Counted from the first letter of the stretch, positions 43,323 to 52,753 are shown. The stretch is 64,000 bases of DNA from Pseudoalteromonas sp. A25 (GCF_009176705.1 NZ_AP021847.1:672501-736500); one strand, 5' to 3'. Program-made: numbers and translations. The notes: generated by a model from the letters alone, not told the origin.

Positions 43323-45941
43323 CTAAAAGCTAAATTGAAACTTAATGTATGCACGTCGACCTCTTGGATCACCTGTACGCGGATCATAGCTTCCCGCTAT
43401 GGCCACATAAGGAGGTGCTTCATCTGTGGCGTTCACCACACCTACAATTAAGTTGGTTTCAGAATCTTCTTTTAATACTTGCCCTAAATTCACACTATAT
43501 TGCATGTCTAGCGTGTTAAATGAATCAATGTTAGCCCCGCTTGTATCATTGGTATAACTGGCAACATGTCGAATGTAAAAATTTGCCCGATGCATGCCAC
43601 TAGACCAATTTAGGCCAATACTGCCGCGTAAACGAGGTGAAGGATTACCCACAGTGTTTCTATTTAATTTACCAAGGCCATCGGTAGTTTTACCACTGGC
43701 GTCCATTAGGTCATAGCTAAGCAAATAAGTCGCTTTAAGTTGCGGTGAAAAGTCCCCATAGTCAGTGCGATAAATTGTCGATGCACTGATATCAAGCCCA
43801 GAGGTATCTATCGCTTCAGCATTGATAAACTTAGTATTCACAATAGAAATCGTGCCCGCTGACGTTCTTACTACCCGAGAGGGATCATTGGGGTTTGCAT
43901 TAACAACAGCTTGATGACTTTCTCTTGTCAGCACATCTTCAAATGAGAAATCCCAATAATCAATATCAAAAGTATATTCATCAAAAGCATAAGACATCCC
44001 TAAATTGAGTGCTTCCGATGTTTCTGGTACTAAATTAGGATCACCAATCGTGCGGTTACCACCAAATGTCGTTGAGCCATCTTCAGGGTCAGTTATGTTG
44101 GCAAAGTTAGTTTGCACACCTTGTAGTTGATGCACTGAAGGTGCTCTAAATGAGGTGCTGAACGTGCCCCTAAAAGAAAGCTCTTCAGTGGCTAACCATA
44201 AAAACGACACTTTGGGATTGGTGGTGTCTCCGCCAAATTCGCCATAGTCTTCGTATCTAATTGCTGCACCTAATTCAAGGTTTTCACTCATCGGTAATAA
44301 CACTTCGGCAAACAGTGCTTTTACATCGCGCTCCCCTGTAAAGTTTTGGTTACCAATTAAAAAAGCAAAACTATCTTGTTGGGTAAACGAGTCGTATACA
44401 TTATTAATTGACTCATCACGATATTGAATACCAAGGGCGAAGCCCGCATCTCCGCCATCCAACTCAAATAACGAATCGCCGGTGATGACCGCCTCATAAA
44501 CACGCATTTCTGATTCAGCATCCCCCATATAATCACCGATTATATAATCTCTTAATAACTCATTATTGGGGTCTTGTGGGTCAAATGGATTAAAGTAATA
44601 GCACTCACCTACGCCCGCTTGCGAAGCTGCGCCGCCACTACATTTATTACCTCCAAATCCATGTAAGGAAGCTTGGAAGTTGTCAGTTATCACATCTCTG
44701 GGATTTAAGATTGCATCGTTTGCAGCTGCGACAAACGACGCTTGCCAATAAATGCCCTCGGTTAACTCACCATCGGCACCAAAAGCAACCCGCGTTGTGG
44801 TGTGATCATAGTAATTAGTTTCTGTTGGTTTACCCACCCCATAAGGTCTACCTCTAAAAAATATATCTTCTCCGTATGGATTGTTGGGGTGAGATGCCAA
44901 AATGCTTGGTGCATTTAAAACCGGAAAGCTGGGTGACACTTCTCGGGTAATTTTGTTTCTTGCATAGCCAAGCTCAGCCCACATACGGGTCGTGTCGCTC
45001 CAGTCCCATTGAGCTCTCGCATACGCTTGCAGCCTATCTTCGTCAGGTACTGCGGTGATCTGTGGACCAAAATCAAACAAGCAAAATGAGTTGCCGTTGG
45101 ACCCTTGTGACACACTCCCGCCATTTGCTGCACAATTGGGGTCGGCAACCGTCAGACCACTTGGGTTATTTTCATCAGCCAAAGAAGGAATAACGAAACT
45201 GCCCGGATTACCAAAGCTACTTGTTGCAGGCTTTAACCAATCAACTTCGTCAAGTAACAAACTAGAACGCTCTAAGTAACTGATAGCAAGCAGCATATGA
45301 GCAGAATCCGACACATATCCACCATAGGCAAAGTCGATTTTGGTATCATCTTGGCTGCCTTCGCTCCACCTGCTGCGATATTCATATTGAACCTCACCGC
45401 CTTCTAAATCATCTCGGGTAATAAAGTTAACAACCCCAGCGACGGCATCTGATCCATAAATAGCAGAGGCCCCGTCTTTTAAAATTTCTACCCGTTTAAT
45501 CGCAAGTGCAGGGACCAACGAAGCAGTATCAACAAAGCTCGCCCCCTGATCGGTTACCACCGAGGAAGTCACTTGCCTAATGCCATTGAGTAATACAAGC
45601 GTAGATGACACCCCTAAGCCTCTTAAATTGACGTTAGAAGTACCAACAGTAAAGTTTTGCGATAAGTTATCAGAGTTGTTTTGAGAGCCAGCATTAAACG
45701 GTAGCACCTCTATCAAATCACGAATGTCGTTGGCACCTATATCCGTCAGATCGCTCAGCTCTGTACTAGAAATAGGAGAAGAACTCTCTGACTGTATCGA
45801 TCGTCTGATCCGCGAACCAGTAACGACAATCGTTTCAATAGAACTTTGAGCTTGTACTTCATCGTTAGTTTCTGCATGAACGTTTGTGGATACGCACACC
45901 ATGCAAAAACATGAGAGTAGGTGAGGTTTGTAATTACCCAT
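43323..45941 (-). CDS. TonB-dependent outer membrane receptor
   Basis: 872 residues from the preferred ATG, which follows AGGAAACA; a GTG 21 nt upstream is in frame but has no ribosome site. A signal peptide (CFCMVCVSTNVHA) precedes the plug: IETIVVTGSRIRRS, VNLRGLGVSSTLVLLNGIRQ, EILKDGASAIYGSDAVAGVV. The barrel includes LSFRGTFSTSFRAPSVHQL and ends in the aromatic strand AYIKFQFSF. Family members import ligands across the outer membrane. The next genes downstream are the binding protein and MCP, so all three may be one uptake/sensing unit. The ligand is unknown. Confidence 0.92.
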   Translation of the reverse strand: MGNYKPHLLSCFCMVCVSTNVHAETNDEVQAQSSIETIVVTGSRIRRSIQSESSSPISSTELSDLTDIGANDIRDLIEVLPFNAGSQNNSDNLSQNFTVGTSNVNLRGLGVSSTLVLLNGIRQVTSSVVTDQGASFVDTASLVPALAIKRVEILKDGASAIYGSDAVAGVVNFITRDDLEGGEVQYEYRSRWSEGSQDDTKIDFAYGGYVSDSAHMLLAISYLERSSLLLDEVDWLKPATSSFGNPGSFVIPSLADENNPSGLTVADPNCAANGGSVSQGSNGNSFCLFDFGPQITAVPDEDRLQAYARAQWDWSDTTRMWAELGYARNKITREVSPSFPVLNAPSILASHPNNPYGEDIFFRGRPYGVGKPTETNYYDHTTTRVAFGADGELTEGIYWQASFVAAANDAILNPRDVITDNFQASLHGFGGNKCSGGAASQAGVGECYYFNPFDPQDPNNELLRDYIIGDYMGDAESEMRVYEAVITGDSLFELDGGDAGFALGIQYRDESINNVYDSFTQQDSFAFLIGNQNFTGERDVKALFAEVLLPMSENLELGAAIRYEDYGEFGGDTTNPKVSFLWLATEELSFRGTFSTSFRAPSVHQLQGVQTNFANITDPEDGSTTFGGNRTIGDPNLVPETSEALNLGMSYAFDEYTFDIDYWDFSFEDVLTRESHQAVVNANPNDPSRVVRTSAGTISIVNTKFINAEAIDTSGLDISASTIYRTDYGDFSPQLKATYLLSYDLMDASGKTTDGLGKLNRNTVGNPSPRLRGSIGLNWSSGMHRANFYIRHVASYTNDTSGANIDSFNTLDMQYSVNLGQVLKEDSETNLIVGVVNATDEAPPYVAIAGSYDPRTGDPRGRRAYIKFQFSF

Positions 45942-46357
45942 TGTTTCCTCGCTTAGTTTCACTTTAATTGAGAGCCGTCAGTCACCTCCATGTGCCTTGA
46001 GCGTGTAAAACAAATAAACTAGATAAAGCATAGTTGGGGATTTTTAAAAGTCACAAATATTATGTGAGCTAGCAGGTTTTTATTGCGGGTTTTAAAATTA
46101 ATAATTAAAAAAAGAATAAAAGCAAAAAATTTATACCTTCCCACCAGTTTAAATAATGGAAGATTTAATGCTAAAAACACCTTTCATCTTCTCGTTATGT
46201 TCTGATTTGAATGATGTTTTAATAAATAAAAAATTATAGATGCTTACAATCGCACGGTGATACTTACTTGCGTATATATACGCTTTCATGCCAAGCAGAG
46301 ACAAGTTAGGGTAGCCATAAAGTAACAACGCTATTTCTATACATAGCGCTTGTAACC
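45942..46357. other. Gene-free 416-bp interval
   Basis: A/T-rich DNA containing the promoter region of the TonB receptor (-) on its left side. A 70-codon frame at 46149-46361 (-) lacks a ribosome-binding site and family resemblance, and just overlaps the preceding gene end, so it is not called. Nothing else was recognised. Confidence 0.4.
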
Positions 46358-47254
46358 TCATTGGGTACTGACTAATAAGCTTTTAAGGCAACGTTTCATC
46401 AACATAAACATCACCCCAGCAAACAGCAGCGGCAATAGTACAAATGCAATAAACTTATGAGCAAGGTTATGCGTTACCACACTATTGCCCCTGAGTACCT
46501 TATCAGAAAGCTTTACTGCAAGTGCCTTATGCAACACTTTTACACCATGTTTTGCATGTTCTTTTAAGTCATTGCTAGAGAGTTCTGCGTGTAGCTCTTG
46601 AGTAACATTTTTAAAGTAGCCAATATCAGCTTTGTGACCAAGTTCACTCGCCACTAAATACGAGGTTTTTGCACTCACATGAATACTGTAAGGTATTATC
46701 ATGTGACATAGCACAAAAACGATAGCAAATGCTTTTGCTAACCATTGTAAACTTGGGCGGCACCATAACTTGGGCTGCAAAACACACAAAAAGCTCCAAA
46801 TACTCATATACAGCAACAGCGCTTGAAAAAGCCAAGGAGAAAGCTGTTCGGCCAAAAAGGTAAAGGCTTGTATCAGGCCAACTAATGTTAATGACCAAAA
46901 AAGATAGTGACTACTTTTTTCAAGTAGATTAGATAAATCAGTCAACAAACTGCCAATTTCTACATTAAAGTCAACAATAAACGAAATACCAAATTGACTA
47001 CTTTTAGCAACATTAAGCGCAGCGTTTAAGGCGTTTACATCGGCCAACTCATTGATAATTTGATGTTCAACCTGCTGTAGGTAATATTGATTAGATTGGT
47101 ACAATTGTTTGTTATTATTAATGACAGTGCTATCAGCAAAATGCCCCTGCAAGATAGCCGTTAATAACCCTAAGCTCAGGGCAGCCAACAACACGGCTAT
47201 CAGTCGGCATTTCTGGCTGACAATCAACGACCTAATCGACGTTAGTAATTGCAT
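46358..47254 (-). CDS. Multi-pass membrane protein of unknown function
   Basis: 298 residues. Predicted membrane segments: about 18-37 (LIAVLLAALSLGLLTAILQG), 118-136, 144-160, 174-192 (AFAIVFVLCHMIIPYSIHV) and 270-285 (FIAFVLLPLLFAGVMFMLM). A periplasmic helical region lies between the first two. No family motif was recognised. Its start codon lies inside the end of the GH25 lysozyme gene (13-bp overlap), so the two are cotranscribed and translationally coupled. It could anchor, export or regulate the lysozyme; that is inference. Confidence 0.7.
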   Translation of the reverse strand: MQLLTSIRSLIVSQKCRLIAVLLAALSLGLLTAILQGHFADSTVINNNKQLYQSNQYYLQQVEHQIINELADVNALNAALNVAKSSQFGISFIVDFNVEIGSLLTDLSNLLEKSSHYLFWSLTLVGLIQAFTFLAEQLSPWLFQALLLYMSIWSFLCVLQPKLWCRPSLQWLAKAFAIVFVLCHMIIPYSIHVSAKTSYLVASELGHKADIGYFKNVTQELHAELSSNDLKEHAKHGVKVLHKALAVKLSDKVLRGNSVVTHNLAHKFIAFVLLPLLFAGVMFMLMKRCLKSLLVSTQ

Positions 47255-47961
47255 TTTAGCGCCTCCAATCCTTGCTGGTTATCAACAAGTTTGTCTAAAT
47301 CTACAGGGGTATTAATTCCTGGCACAGACCCTTTTTGTGAATATTGCCAGATCTGGATATTTTTTAACTCTTTTGGTGGCTGCATCGTTTTATTGTATTG
47401 AGCAAACCAAAATGGATAATCGTTAAATTCAGAGCCCAAATTAGCTTGCCAAAAACTGCCATAACTATATAGCAAGGGCTTACAACCTGTTTGCTTTTGC
47501 AACTGTATTAAAAACGTTTTAAGGTTTGCTTTAATTTGTGTAGCACTTTGACCACGTTTAAGTTCAACATCTACCATCGGCGTTAAACTCAACTGCTTAC
47601 CCTTAATATGAGTTAAGAAGTGTTCTAACTGCGCTTGCGGGTCATCTTCGGCCTCAAAAAAATGATACGCACCTACTTTTAGGTTTGTAGCTTGAAGTGC
47701 TTCAAGGTTATAAAAATATTTAGGATCTGTGTAGGTAATGCCATCGGTGGCTTTTAAGTAAACAAACTCAATACCGCTTTGTGCTACTTGTTGCCAATCT
47801 ACCTCTCCTTGATCATGTGATACATCGATACCGTGTGTACCTAAAGAAAATTCGGAGCTAGATTTTAAGGGGACAAACACATCAAATAAAACGGGCCTAT
47901 TGATGCATAAAATAACGATAGTGGTTAATACAGCTATCTGAGTTAGCAGTTTATAACTCAT
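47242..47961 (-). CDS. GH25-family lysozyme, membrane-anchored or secreted
   Basis: 239 residues from the ATG that follows AAGGAAG; an ATG 18 nt upstream is less supported. A signal or anchor segment (LLTQIAVLTTIVILCINRPV) precedes the GH25 barrel. HGIDVSHDQGEVDWQQVA contains the catalytic-site Asp, with FVYLKATDGITYTDPKY, VGAYHFFEAEDDPQAQ, TPMVDVELKRG (Asp/Glu pair) and IWQYSQKG. It hydrolyses the N-acetylmuramic acid-N-acetylglucosamine bond of peptidoglycan. No bacteriophage genes flank it, so a cellular or interbacterial role is likelier than phage lysis. It shares an operon with a membrane protein gene. Confidence 0.9.
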   Translation of the reverse strand: MSYKLLTQIAVLTTIVILCINRPVLFDVFVPLKSSSEFSLGTHGIDVSHDQGEVDWQQVAQSGIEFVYLKATDGITYTDPKYFYNLEALQATNLKVGAYHFFEAEDDPQAQLEHFLTHIKGKQLSLTPMVDVELKRGQSATQIKANLKTFLIQLQKQTGCKPLLYSYGSFWQANLGSEFNDYPFWFAQYNKTMQPPKELKNIQIWQYSQKGSVPGINTPVDLDKLVDNQQGLEALKCNY

Positions 47962-48236
47962 CGAACTTCCTTGAAACACGCTGCTTGCTAGCGAATTATG
48001 TTAATCTATTCAGTAATTTAAATATAAAACACAGAAAAAGTACACAACTAAAAACAAAATATTAACACGCCAGCACAACGAGCCAATATTGCTCTGAGTT
48101 TTTTGCAATAAAGCTGGTTTTAAACAAGCATTGATGTCAGTACTCAAAATACTAACATTAAAAGCACAACTACATTCAGCACTCTGATACTAGTACTGGA
48201 ACTGGTAAAGACGGTTACGCATGCTTAAAATTGTGC

Positions 48237-48713
48237 CTATTTAAAAGCAAGGTTCTTCCTAGAAAACACCGTAATGCGCATTCTCCGTTGAATGTCTTTA
48301 CACACCCGCTTTTTAAATTTGATATCATCCGATCTTACCAGCCAAAGCATGCCTCGGTGTGAAACATAATAAAATGCCAATTGCTCGCTGTGACTCGCTA
48401 TTTCTTTCGCCTCCATGAGCGTGCAGCTCACAAAGGCACTTAATTCTTTATACGCCATTCGCCTATCGCCACCCCAGAGCAAATCATACCGATAGCCTAG
48501 CGCTTTAAGGCGACTGCAAACCTTTTTAGCCATCAATCGATTCGTTAACTTTGTACACTTTGCGCCACGCGGGTTCCAAAGACTAATAATACAGCCATGC
48601 TTATGATTGATAGAGTGGTTACTAGGTGCTTGTAAGGTGTTGCTAAAAACACAACTTTGAAAATAAACTTGTTGGTAAACTTGCCATAGATGCTCACTGA
48701 TCAAAATATCCAT
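48237..48713 (-). CDS. DUF3293-family protein
   Basis: 158 residues, cytosolic. The block CIISLWNPRGAKCTKLTNRL matches the A-W-N-P-R-G core of DUF3293. It is followed by a second half with GGDRRMAYKELSAFV in place of the family's usual acidic strand, and by AFYYVSHRGMLWLVRS. The function of DUF3293 is unknown. Several cysteines (21, 41, 53, 66, 96) are present but no metal motif is evident. It stands alone between gaps of about 275 and 440 bp. Confidence 0.68.
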   Translation of the reverse strand: MDILISEHLWQVYQQVYFQSCVFSNTLQAPSNHSINHKHGCIISLWNPRGAKCTKLTNRLMAKKVCSRLKALGYRYDLLWGGDRRMAYKELSAFVSCTLMEAKEIASHSEQLAFYYVSHRGMLWLVRSDDIKFKKRVCKDIQRRMRITVFSRKNLAFK

Positions 48714-49152
48714 CCTTTTATTTCAGCACTAACATACACTCACTAACAACGAAAACACGCAATGGTAACAGTATCGCCCTGTATTTAGCTGAGTGTTTAA
48801 ATAACAAAAAACAATACTTTAATACTAGATAAGCAATCGCAACAAACTGTGCAATAATAATACAGAGATTCAATTTTTAATAAATAAAAAAACCATAAAT
48901 AGTAACTCCAAAATGTGACAAAACACAACTTTTTGACTGTGAAATCAAACCCCAAAATACGCACTAAATTTTACACGCGGCATGCAGAGTTTACGGAAAA
49001 AGCAAAATCGCTAACCATTGATTTATATCAATTTTATAACCGCAACCTCAAACTAAACTGTCATTAAAATTTAACGTGCAAAGTTAAGTTTTGGCGCTAG
49101 GATACACCCGCCATTGAGGCATTTATCTTTATAAATTTAGAAGGAATTCTTT
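48714..49152. other. Gene-free 439-bp interval
   Basis: Strongly A/T-rich. It holds promoter regions for the DUF3293 gene (-) and for the small exported protein (+), whose start is preceded by AAGGAA. No ORF, repeat or RNA was recognised. Confidence 0.4.
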
Positions 49153-49542
49153 GTGAAAAAATTACTGTTAACCACAATTTCTGGTCTAATTTCATCTGCT
49201 AGCTTTTTTTCATTAGCAACACCAGATCTAGCTTCAGGTTATTTTTCTACGCAAGAAGTATTAGAATATGGTCGCACACATCAAGTGGTAAAAGAGCAGT
49301 TAAATAATGCCGGATACGAGCTACAAAGTTGTGAGCAAAACCCTGTCTATTATTTTGCTCCACCCAGTGAAGAGGTATATTTGTTTGCACAAGCCGAGTG
49401 CTACTACTCTGTCCCTAAAGATCCAAACAACTATGCGTTTCGCACCGACTATGCATCGGTAGTTGTCGATATTCACTATCACCAACACAACTTTTTATAT
49501 CACGAAGGTAATGTCAACGTGAGCTACTTTACCGCTTACTAA
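49153..49542 (+). CDS. Small exported protein of unknown function
   Basis: 129 residues, GTG start 7 nt after AAGGAA. A clear signal peptide (MKKLLLTTISGLISSASFF, cleavage near SLA) gives a mature protein of about 105 residues. It contains two Cys (LQSCEQNP and AQAECYYS) suited to one disulfide, many Tyr and His residues, and a tyrosine-rich end. No family was recognised. A likely hairpin follows the gene. Location is periplasmic or extracellular by prediction only. Confidence 0.7.
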   Translation: MKKLLLTTISGLISSASFFSLATPDLASGYFSTQEVLEYGRTHQVVKEQLNNAGYELQSCEQNPVYYFAPPSEEVYLFAQAECYYSVPKDPNNYAFRTDYASVVVDIHYHQHNFLYHEGNVNVSYFTAY

Positions 49543-49574
49543 ACAATATCTTCGACTAAATAATCGCGTTATTT

Positions 49575-49598
49575 GTGAGGTGCACATTGCCACCTCAC
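49575..49598 (+). terminator. Hairpin after the small exported protein gene
   Basis: GTGAGGTG and CACCTCAC are perfect 8-bp GC-rich arms around an 8-nt loop, 32 nt past the stop. The T-tract is weak. Confidence 0.5.
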
Positions 49599-49834
49599 TG
49601 ACGATTAAACCTTCTATTTTTATCCTCTGAAAAAAATCTATTATTATTCCAACCTTTTGCTCACTGTATCCGTCTAATTAATGGTTAAATTAACCAACAA
49701 ATTGTAATTATAACTAAAATCGCACAATGGTTACATTCAGCAAGTTAAAAAAACCTGATAAATCAATAACTAAAAGTTGGCCCCCTACTTGCTTGGTTAG
49801 GTTTTAAAACAATAAAAACGGATTGAGATATTTC

Positions 49835-50857
49835 ATGTTAAAACACATCACACCTTTACTATGTGCAGTTACTTTAAGCGGCTGTATTGTTCATATAAAC
49901 ACCGCCTCAGCAGATGCAAAAGAACATGTTCAACGTCAACTGCAATTATCGGCTAATAATTTACAATCTCTGTCTGCGCGTGCAAACGCAGGGGATATAA
50001 AAATTATCGGCAGTTCAACTACATCAGAAATAACAGCCAACGCTGATATTTACACCCATGAGCCAAATCAATTCGTATTTACGCTTGAACAGCAAGGCAA
50101 TTCTGCAAAGCTTATCGCAGAAGTTGACTCACACGTATCTTTTGGGTTTGTCACCTCATCGCCACGTATCGACATGACCATCACTATGCCAAGTCACTTA
50201 GCATTGGCACTTCAAGATTCATCGGGTGATATCACAATCAACGGCTTAAACGCAGATATTAATGTTGAAGACGGCTCTGGTGATATCACCATTAATGGTG
50301 GAGCTAATATCACCCTAGATGACGATTCAGGCAGTATTACTCTCAATAACGCCACTGGAGTGTTAGAGATTGAAGACGGCTCAGGCGACATTTCAATTGC
50401 TGGCGGTAAACGCCTAACATTAACCGATGACGCTGGTAACATCAGTCTGTCAGGCATAGTTGGCGATATGGATATTAAAGATGGCTCAGGTGATATCAAT
50501 ATTATCGGTGGTCAAAATCTTAATCTTCGCGACGATTCGGGCAACATTGATATAGTTGAGCTAACAGGCTCACTCTTTATTATTGATGGCTCAGGTAACC
50601 TAAGTGTTGATGGCGCGCAAGATATTACTATTCGCGACGATGCGGGCAATATTCAAATTACAGATGCTAAAGGCGATGTAAGCATTAACGATGGTAGCGG
50701 CGATCTACGTGTTAGTAACAGCCAAGGAAATGTCACAATAAATGATGATGCAGGTGATATTTACGTTGATGGCGCACTTAGCCTAGCCATTGAAAGTGAT
50801 ACTTCAGGGGGCGTGCACGTTGACAATATTAAACAAGGCGTAAAGGTTAAACAGTAA
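49835..50857 (+). CDS. Lipoprotein with alternating acidic beta-strand repeats (DUF4097-like)
   Basis: 340 residues from the ATG at 49835; an upstream TTG would add four residues. The lipobox TLSGC is at the signal peptide end, so it is lipidated. Residues about 115-335 are repeats of about 20 residues, and the motif alternates: DGSGDITI (or DGSGDISI, DGSGDINI, DGSGNLSV) with DDSGSITL, DDAGNISL, DDSGNIDI, DDAGNIQI. Such regular G-D/N-I-x-I units form a beta-helix as in DUF4097 putative adhesins. The alternation suggests two distinct faces of the helix. Calcium or surface binding is plausible; function is unknown. Confidence 0.85.
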   Translation: MLKHITPLLCAVTLSGCIVHINTASADAKEHVQRQLQLSANNLQSLSARANAGDIKIIGSSTTSEITANADIYTHEPNQFVFTLEQQGNSAKLIAEVDSHVSFGFVTSSPRIDMTITMPSHLALALQDSSGDITINGLNADINVEDGSGDITINGGANITLDDDSGSITLNNATGVLEIEDGSGDISIAGGKRLTLTDDAGNISLSGIVGDMDIKDGSGDINIIGGQNLNLRDDSGNIDIVELTGSLFIIDGSGNLSVDGAQDITIRDDAGNIQITDAKGDVSINDGSGDLRVSNSQGNVTINDDAGDIYVDGALSLAIESDTSGGVHVDNIKQGVKVKQ

Positions 50858-50869
50858 AACCACATCACG

Positions 50870-50908
50870 AAGAGCAAGCATCCAAATGTGTTTGCTCTTT
50901 ATTTTTAC
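50870..50908 (+). terminator. Rho-independent terminator of the lipoprotein gene
   Basis: AAGAGCAA and TTGCTCTT form the stem (extendable through CA/TG) around an A/T loop, followed by TATTTTTAC. It starts 13 nt after the stop. Confidence 0.8.
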
Positions 50909-50960
50909 ATTCTCAAAGATTAAACTAAGCGCCTATTCAATTATTGGAGTAAACGCCAAC

Positions 50961-51118
50961 ATGAACAACTAAGTCCTGTTATCCATTTTTATCAGTTTAT
51001 TTTTTGGATCTACAGGGTTAGTGAGCGTGGCTTTGCGTTTATACCTCCTATCATCATACTTTTTCTACTTTAGCGAGTTTACGACTTGGCCCGTTTGCTG
51101 CCCCTAGTTTAGGAGGCA
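50961..51118 (+). promoter_or_regulatory. Attenuator-like leader of the ABC-F gene
   Basis: An upstream mini-ORF ATGAACAACTAA (50961-50972, Met-Asn-Asn) has GGAGT at 50946, 11 nt upstream. Directly after its stop, CCTGT-T-ATCCA (from 50975) pairs with TGGAT-CT-ACAGG (to 51016). Before the ABC-F start, TGCC-CCTA pairs with TAGG-A-GGCA (51099-51118), hiding the Shine-Dalgarno AGGAGG. The pattern matches leaders in which ribosome state on a short upstream ORF controls access to a downstream antibiotic-type gene. Structures are read by eye. Confidence 0.5.
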
Positions 51119-51121
51119 CCT

Positions 51122-52717
51122 ATGAGCGTTTTGCACGCATATAATTTAAGTTATCAATTTAGCAATGGCGACATGTTATTTAACAATTTAAGTTGCACCC
51201 TTTCACATCAGCGTACGGCGTTGGTAGGTGATAATGGCGTGGGTAAGTCCATTTTAGGTAAGCTACTGGCAAAACAATTAGAGCCGAGCCTAGGCCACGT
51301 TGAGTTGCACGGGCAAGTTGCAATGTTCAGCCAAGAGCCACAGCAACTTGTAAATAGCAACATCACCATTGCCCAGTTTTTAGGGTACGAAAAAGTATTC
51401 GCCGCACTTGAAGCGATAGCTCAGGGAGATTATGAGCAAACGCTGTTTGACCAAGTAGCAGATCACTGGCGATTGCCCGAATTGCTATCAGCACAATTAG
51501 CAAACCTTGGGCTTGCAGACAACCCACATTTACCTTGCTGTATGCTCAGCGGTGGGCAACTGGCTAGGCTTAGGTTGTGGCAGCTATTTAACAGCTCAGC
51601 CAATGTGCTTATTTTAGATGAACCAAGCAATCATTTAGATAGCAATGGGCGCGCATGGTTGCTTGAGCAACTCAATAGCTTTAGTGGTTATGCTTTACTA
51701 ATTAGCCATGACCAACAACTACTGCAGCACGTCACCCATATCTGGGAGCTCAGTAATTTAGGATTAAAACACTATGGTGGAAACATCCAGCATTATTTAT
51801 TGCAAAAAGACATAGAGCAGCAAGCAGTTCATCAGCAGTTACATGAACTAAAACGCCAGCAAGTCCAGCTTAAGTTACAAGCTCAAAAAGACAAAGAAAA
51901 AGCTCAGCAACGCGCATCTCAAGGTAAAAAGTTAAGGGTACAAGGCAGCCAAGCAAAGGTATTGCTAAATAGCCAAAAAGACAAAGCGGGGGCCAACTTG
52001 GCTAGTAAGCAAAAAAACCAGCTACAGCGTAATCAAAAGCTACTGAGCAAAACAGAGCAGCTGCAGTTAAAAAGCCAGCAACATAATGCCATTGAGTTTT
52101 ACTTTAACGAACGACAAGAAGAGGCCATAGCAAAAAAGACGCTCGTTTCTCTCCTCGATTTACAGCTGCCATTTGGCAACGCATCGGCTATTAACTTGCA
52201 GGTAAAAGCAGGGCAAAAATGGCATATAAAAGGCAATAATGGCTGCGGCAAGTCAACTTTGTTTAAAGTATTGCTAAACAACCTAAGGCCCATATCAGGG
52301 GAAGTAAAGGTCAACACAACGCTAAGCTACGTTGACCAGCATTTTAGCCAACTCCCGAGCCAACTCAGTGTGGCTCAAGTGGTTGAGCAAAACTGCCCTA
52401 CTATCTGCAAAAGTGACTGCTACACACTGCTCGCCGGCATTGGCTTAAAACATAAAAAAGTTGAGCAACCAATCGCGTCACTGAGCGGTGGAGAAAAAAT
52501 GAAGCTTACCTTGTTATGCGCAAGTCAGCAGCGTCCAGCACCATTGTTACTGCTTGATGAGCCCGACAATCACCTTGATTTGCGGTCAAGGCAGCAGCTT
52601 GCCAAAGCACTTTATGACTACAAAGGGAGCTTTTTACTCGTTAGCCATGACGCATACTTCGTTGAGCAGATCAGCGTGACTCATACGTTAACGATGCAAA
52701 GTAAAAATGCAGTGTAA
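51122..52717 (+). CDS. ABC-F family ATPase (ribosome-associated type)
   Basis: 531 residues, two ABC domains and no membrane segment. Domain 1: Walker A GDNGVGKS, signature LSGGQLARLRL, Walker B ILDEPSNHLD, SHD. The linker, about 225-345, is very rich in Gln, Lys and Glu (KRQQVQLKLQAQKDKEKAQQ) and should be a helical antenna. Domain 2: GNNGCGKST, LSGGEKMKLTL, LLLDEPDNHLD, SHDAYFVEQ. ABC-F proteins act on the ribosome or in antibiotic protection; resistance versus housekeeping role cannot be read from sequence. AGGAGG precedes the ATG but lies inside a hairpin. Confidence 0.9.
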   Translation: MSVLHAYNLSYQFSNGDMLFNNLSCTLSHQRTALVGDNGVGKSILGKLLAKQLEPSLGHVELHGQVAMFSQEPQQLVNSNITIAQFLGYEKVFAALEAIAQGDYEQTLFDQVADHWRLPELLSAQLANLGLADNPHLPCCMLSGGQLARLRLWQLFNSSANVLILDEPSNHLDSNGRAWLLEQLNSFSGYALLISHDQQLLQHVTHIWELSNLGLKHYGGNIQHYLLQKDIEQQAVHQQLHELKRQQVQLKLQAQKDKEKAQQRASQGKKLRVQGSQAKVLLNSQKDKAGANLASKQKNQLQRNQKLLSKTEQLQLKSQQHNAIEFYFNERQEEAIAKKTLVSLLDLQLPFGNASAINLQVKAGQKWHIKGNNGCGKSTLFKVLLNNLRPISGEVKVNTTLSYVDQHFSQLPSQLSVAQVVEQNCPTICKSDCYTLLAGIGLKHKKVEQPIASLSGGEKMKLTLLCASQQRPAPLLLLDEPDNHLDLRSRQQLAKALYDYKGSFLLVSHDAYFVEQISVTHTLTMQSKNAV

Positions 52718-52753
52718 AGGGGGTTGACGACGACTGACTCTCGTTATTAATGC

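Noticed and set aside
46149..46361. 70-codon ORF after the membrane protein gene
   Set aside because: No ribosome-binding site and no family resemblance; it is the only frame in an A/T-rich gap.
46358..47961. Prophage lysis cassette
   Set aside because: Neither phage structural genes nor integrase or holin-type small genes are near; the membrane protein has five predicted segments and is larger than holins.
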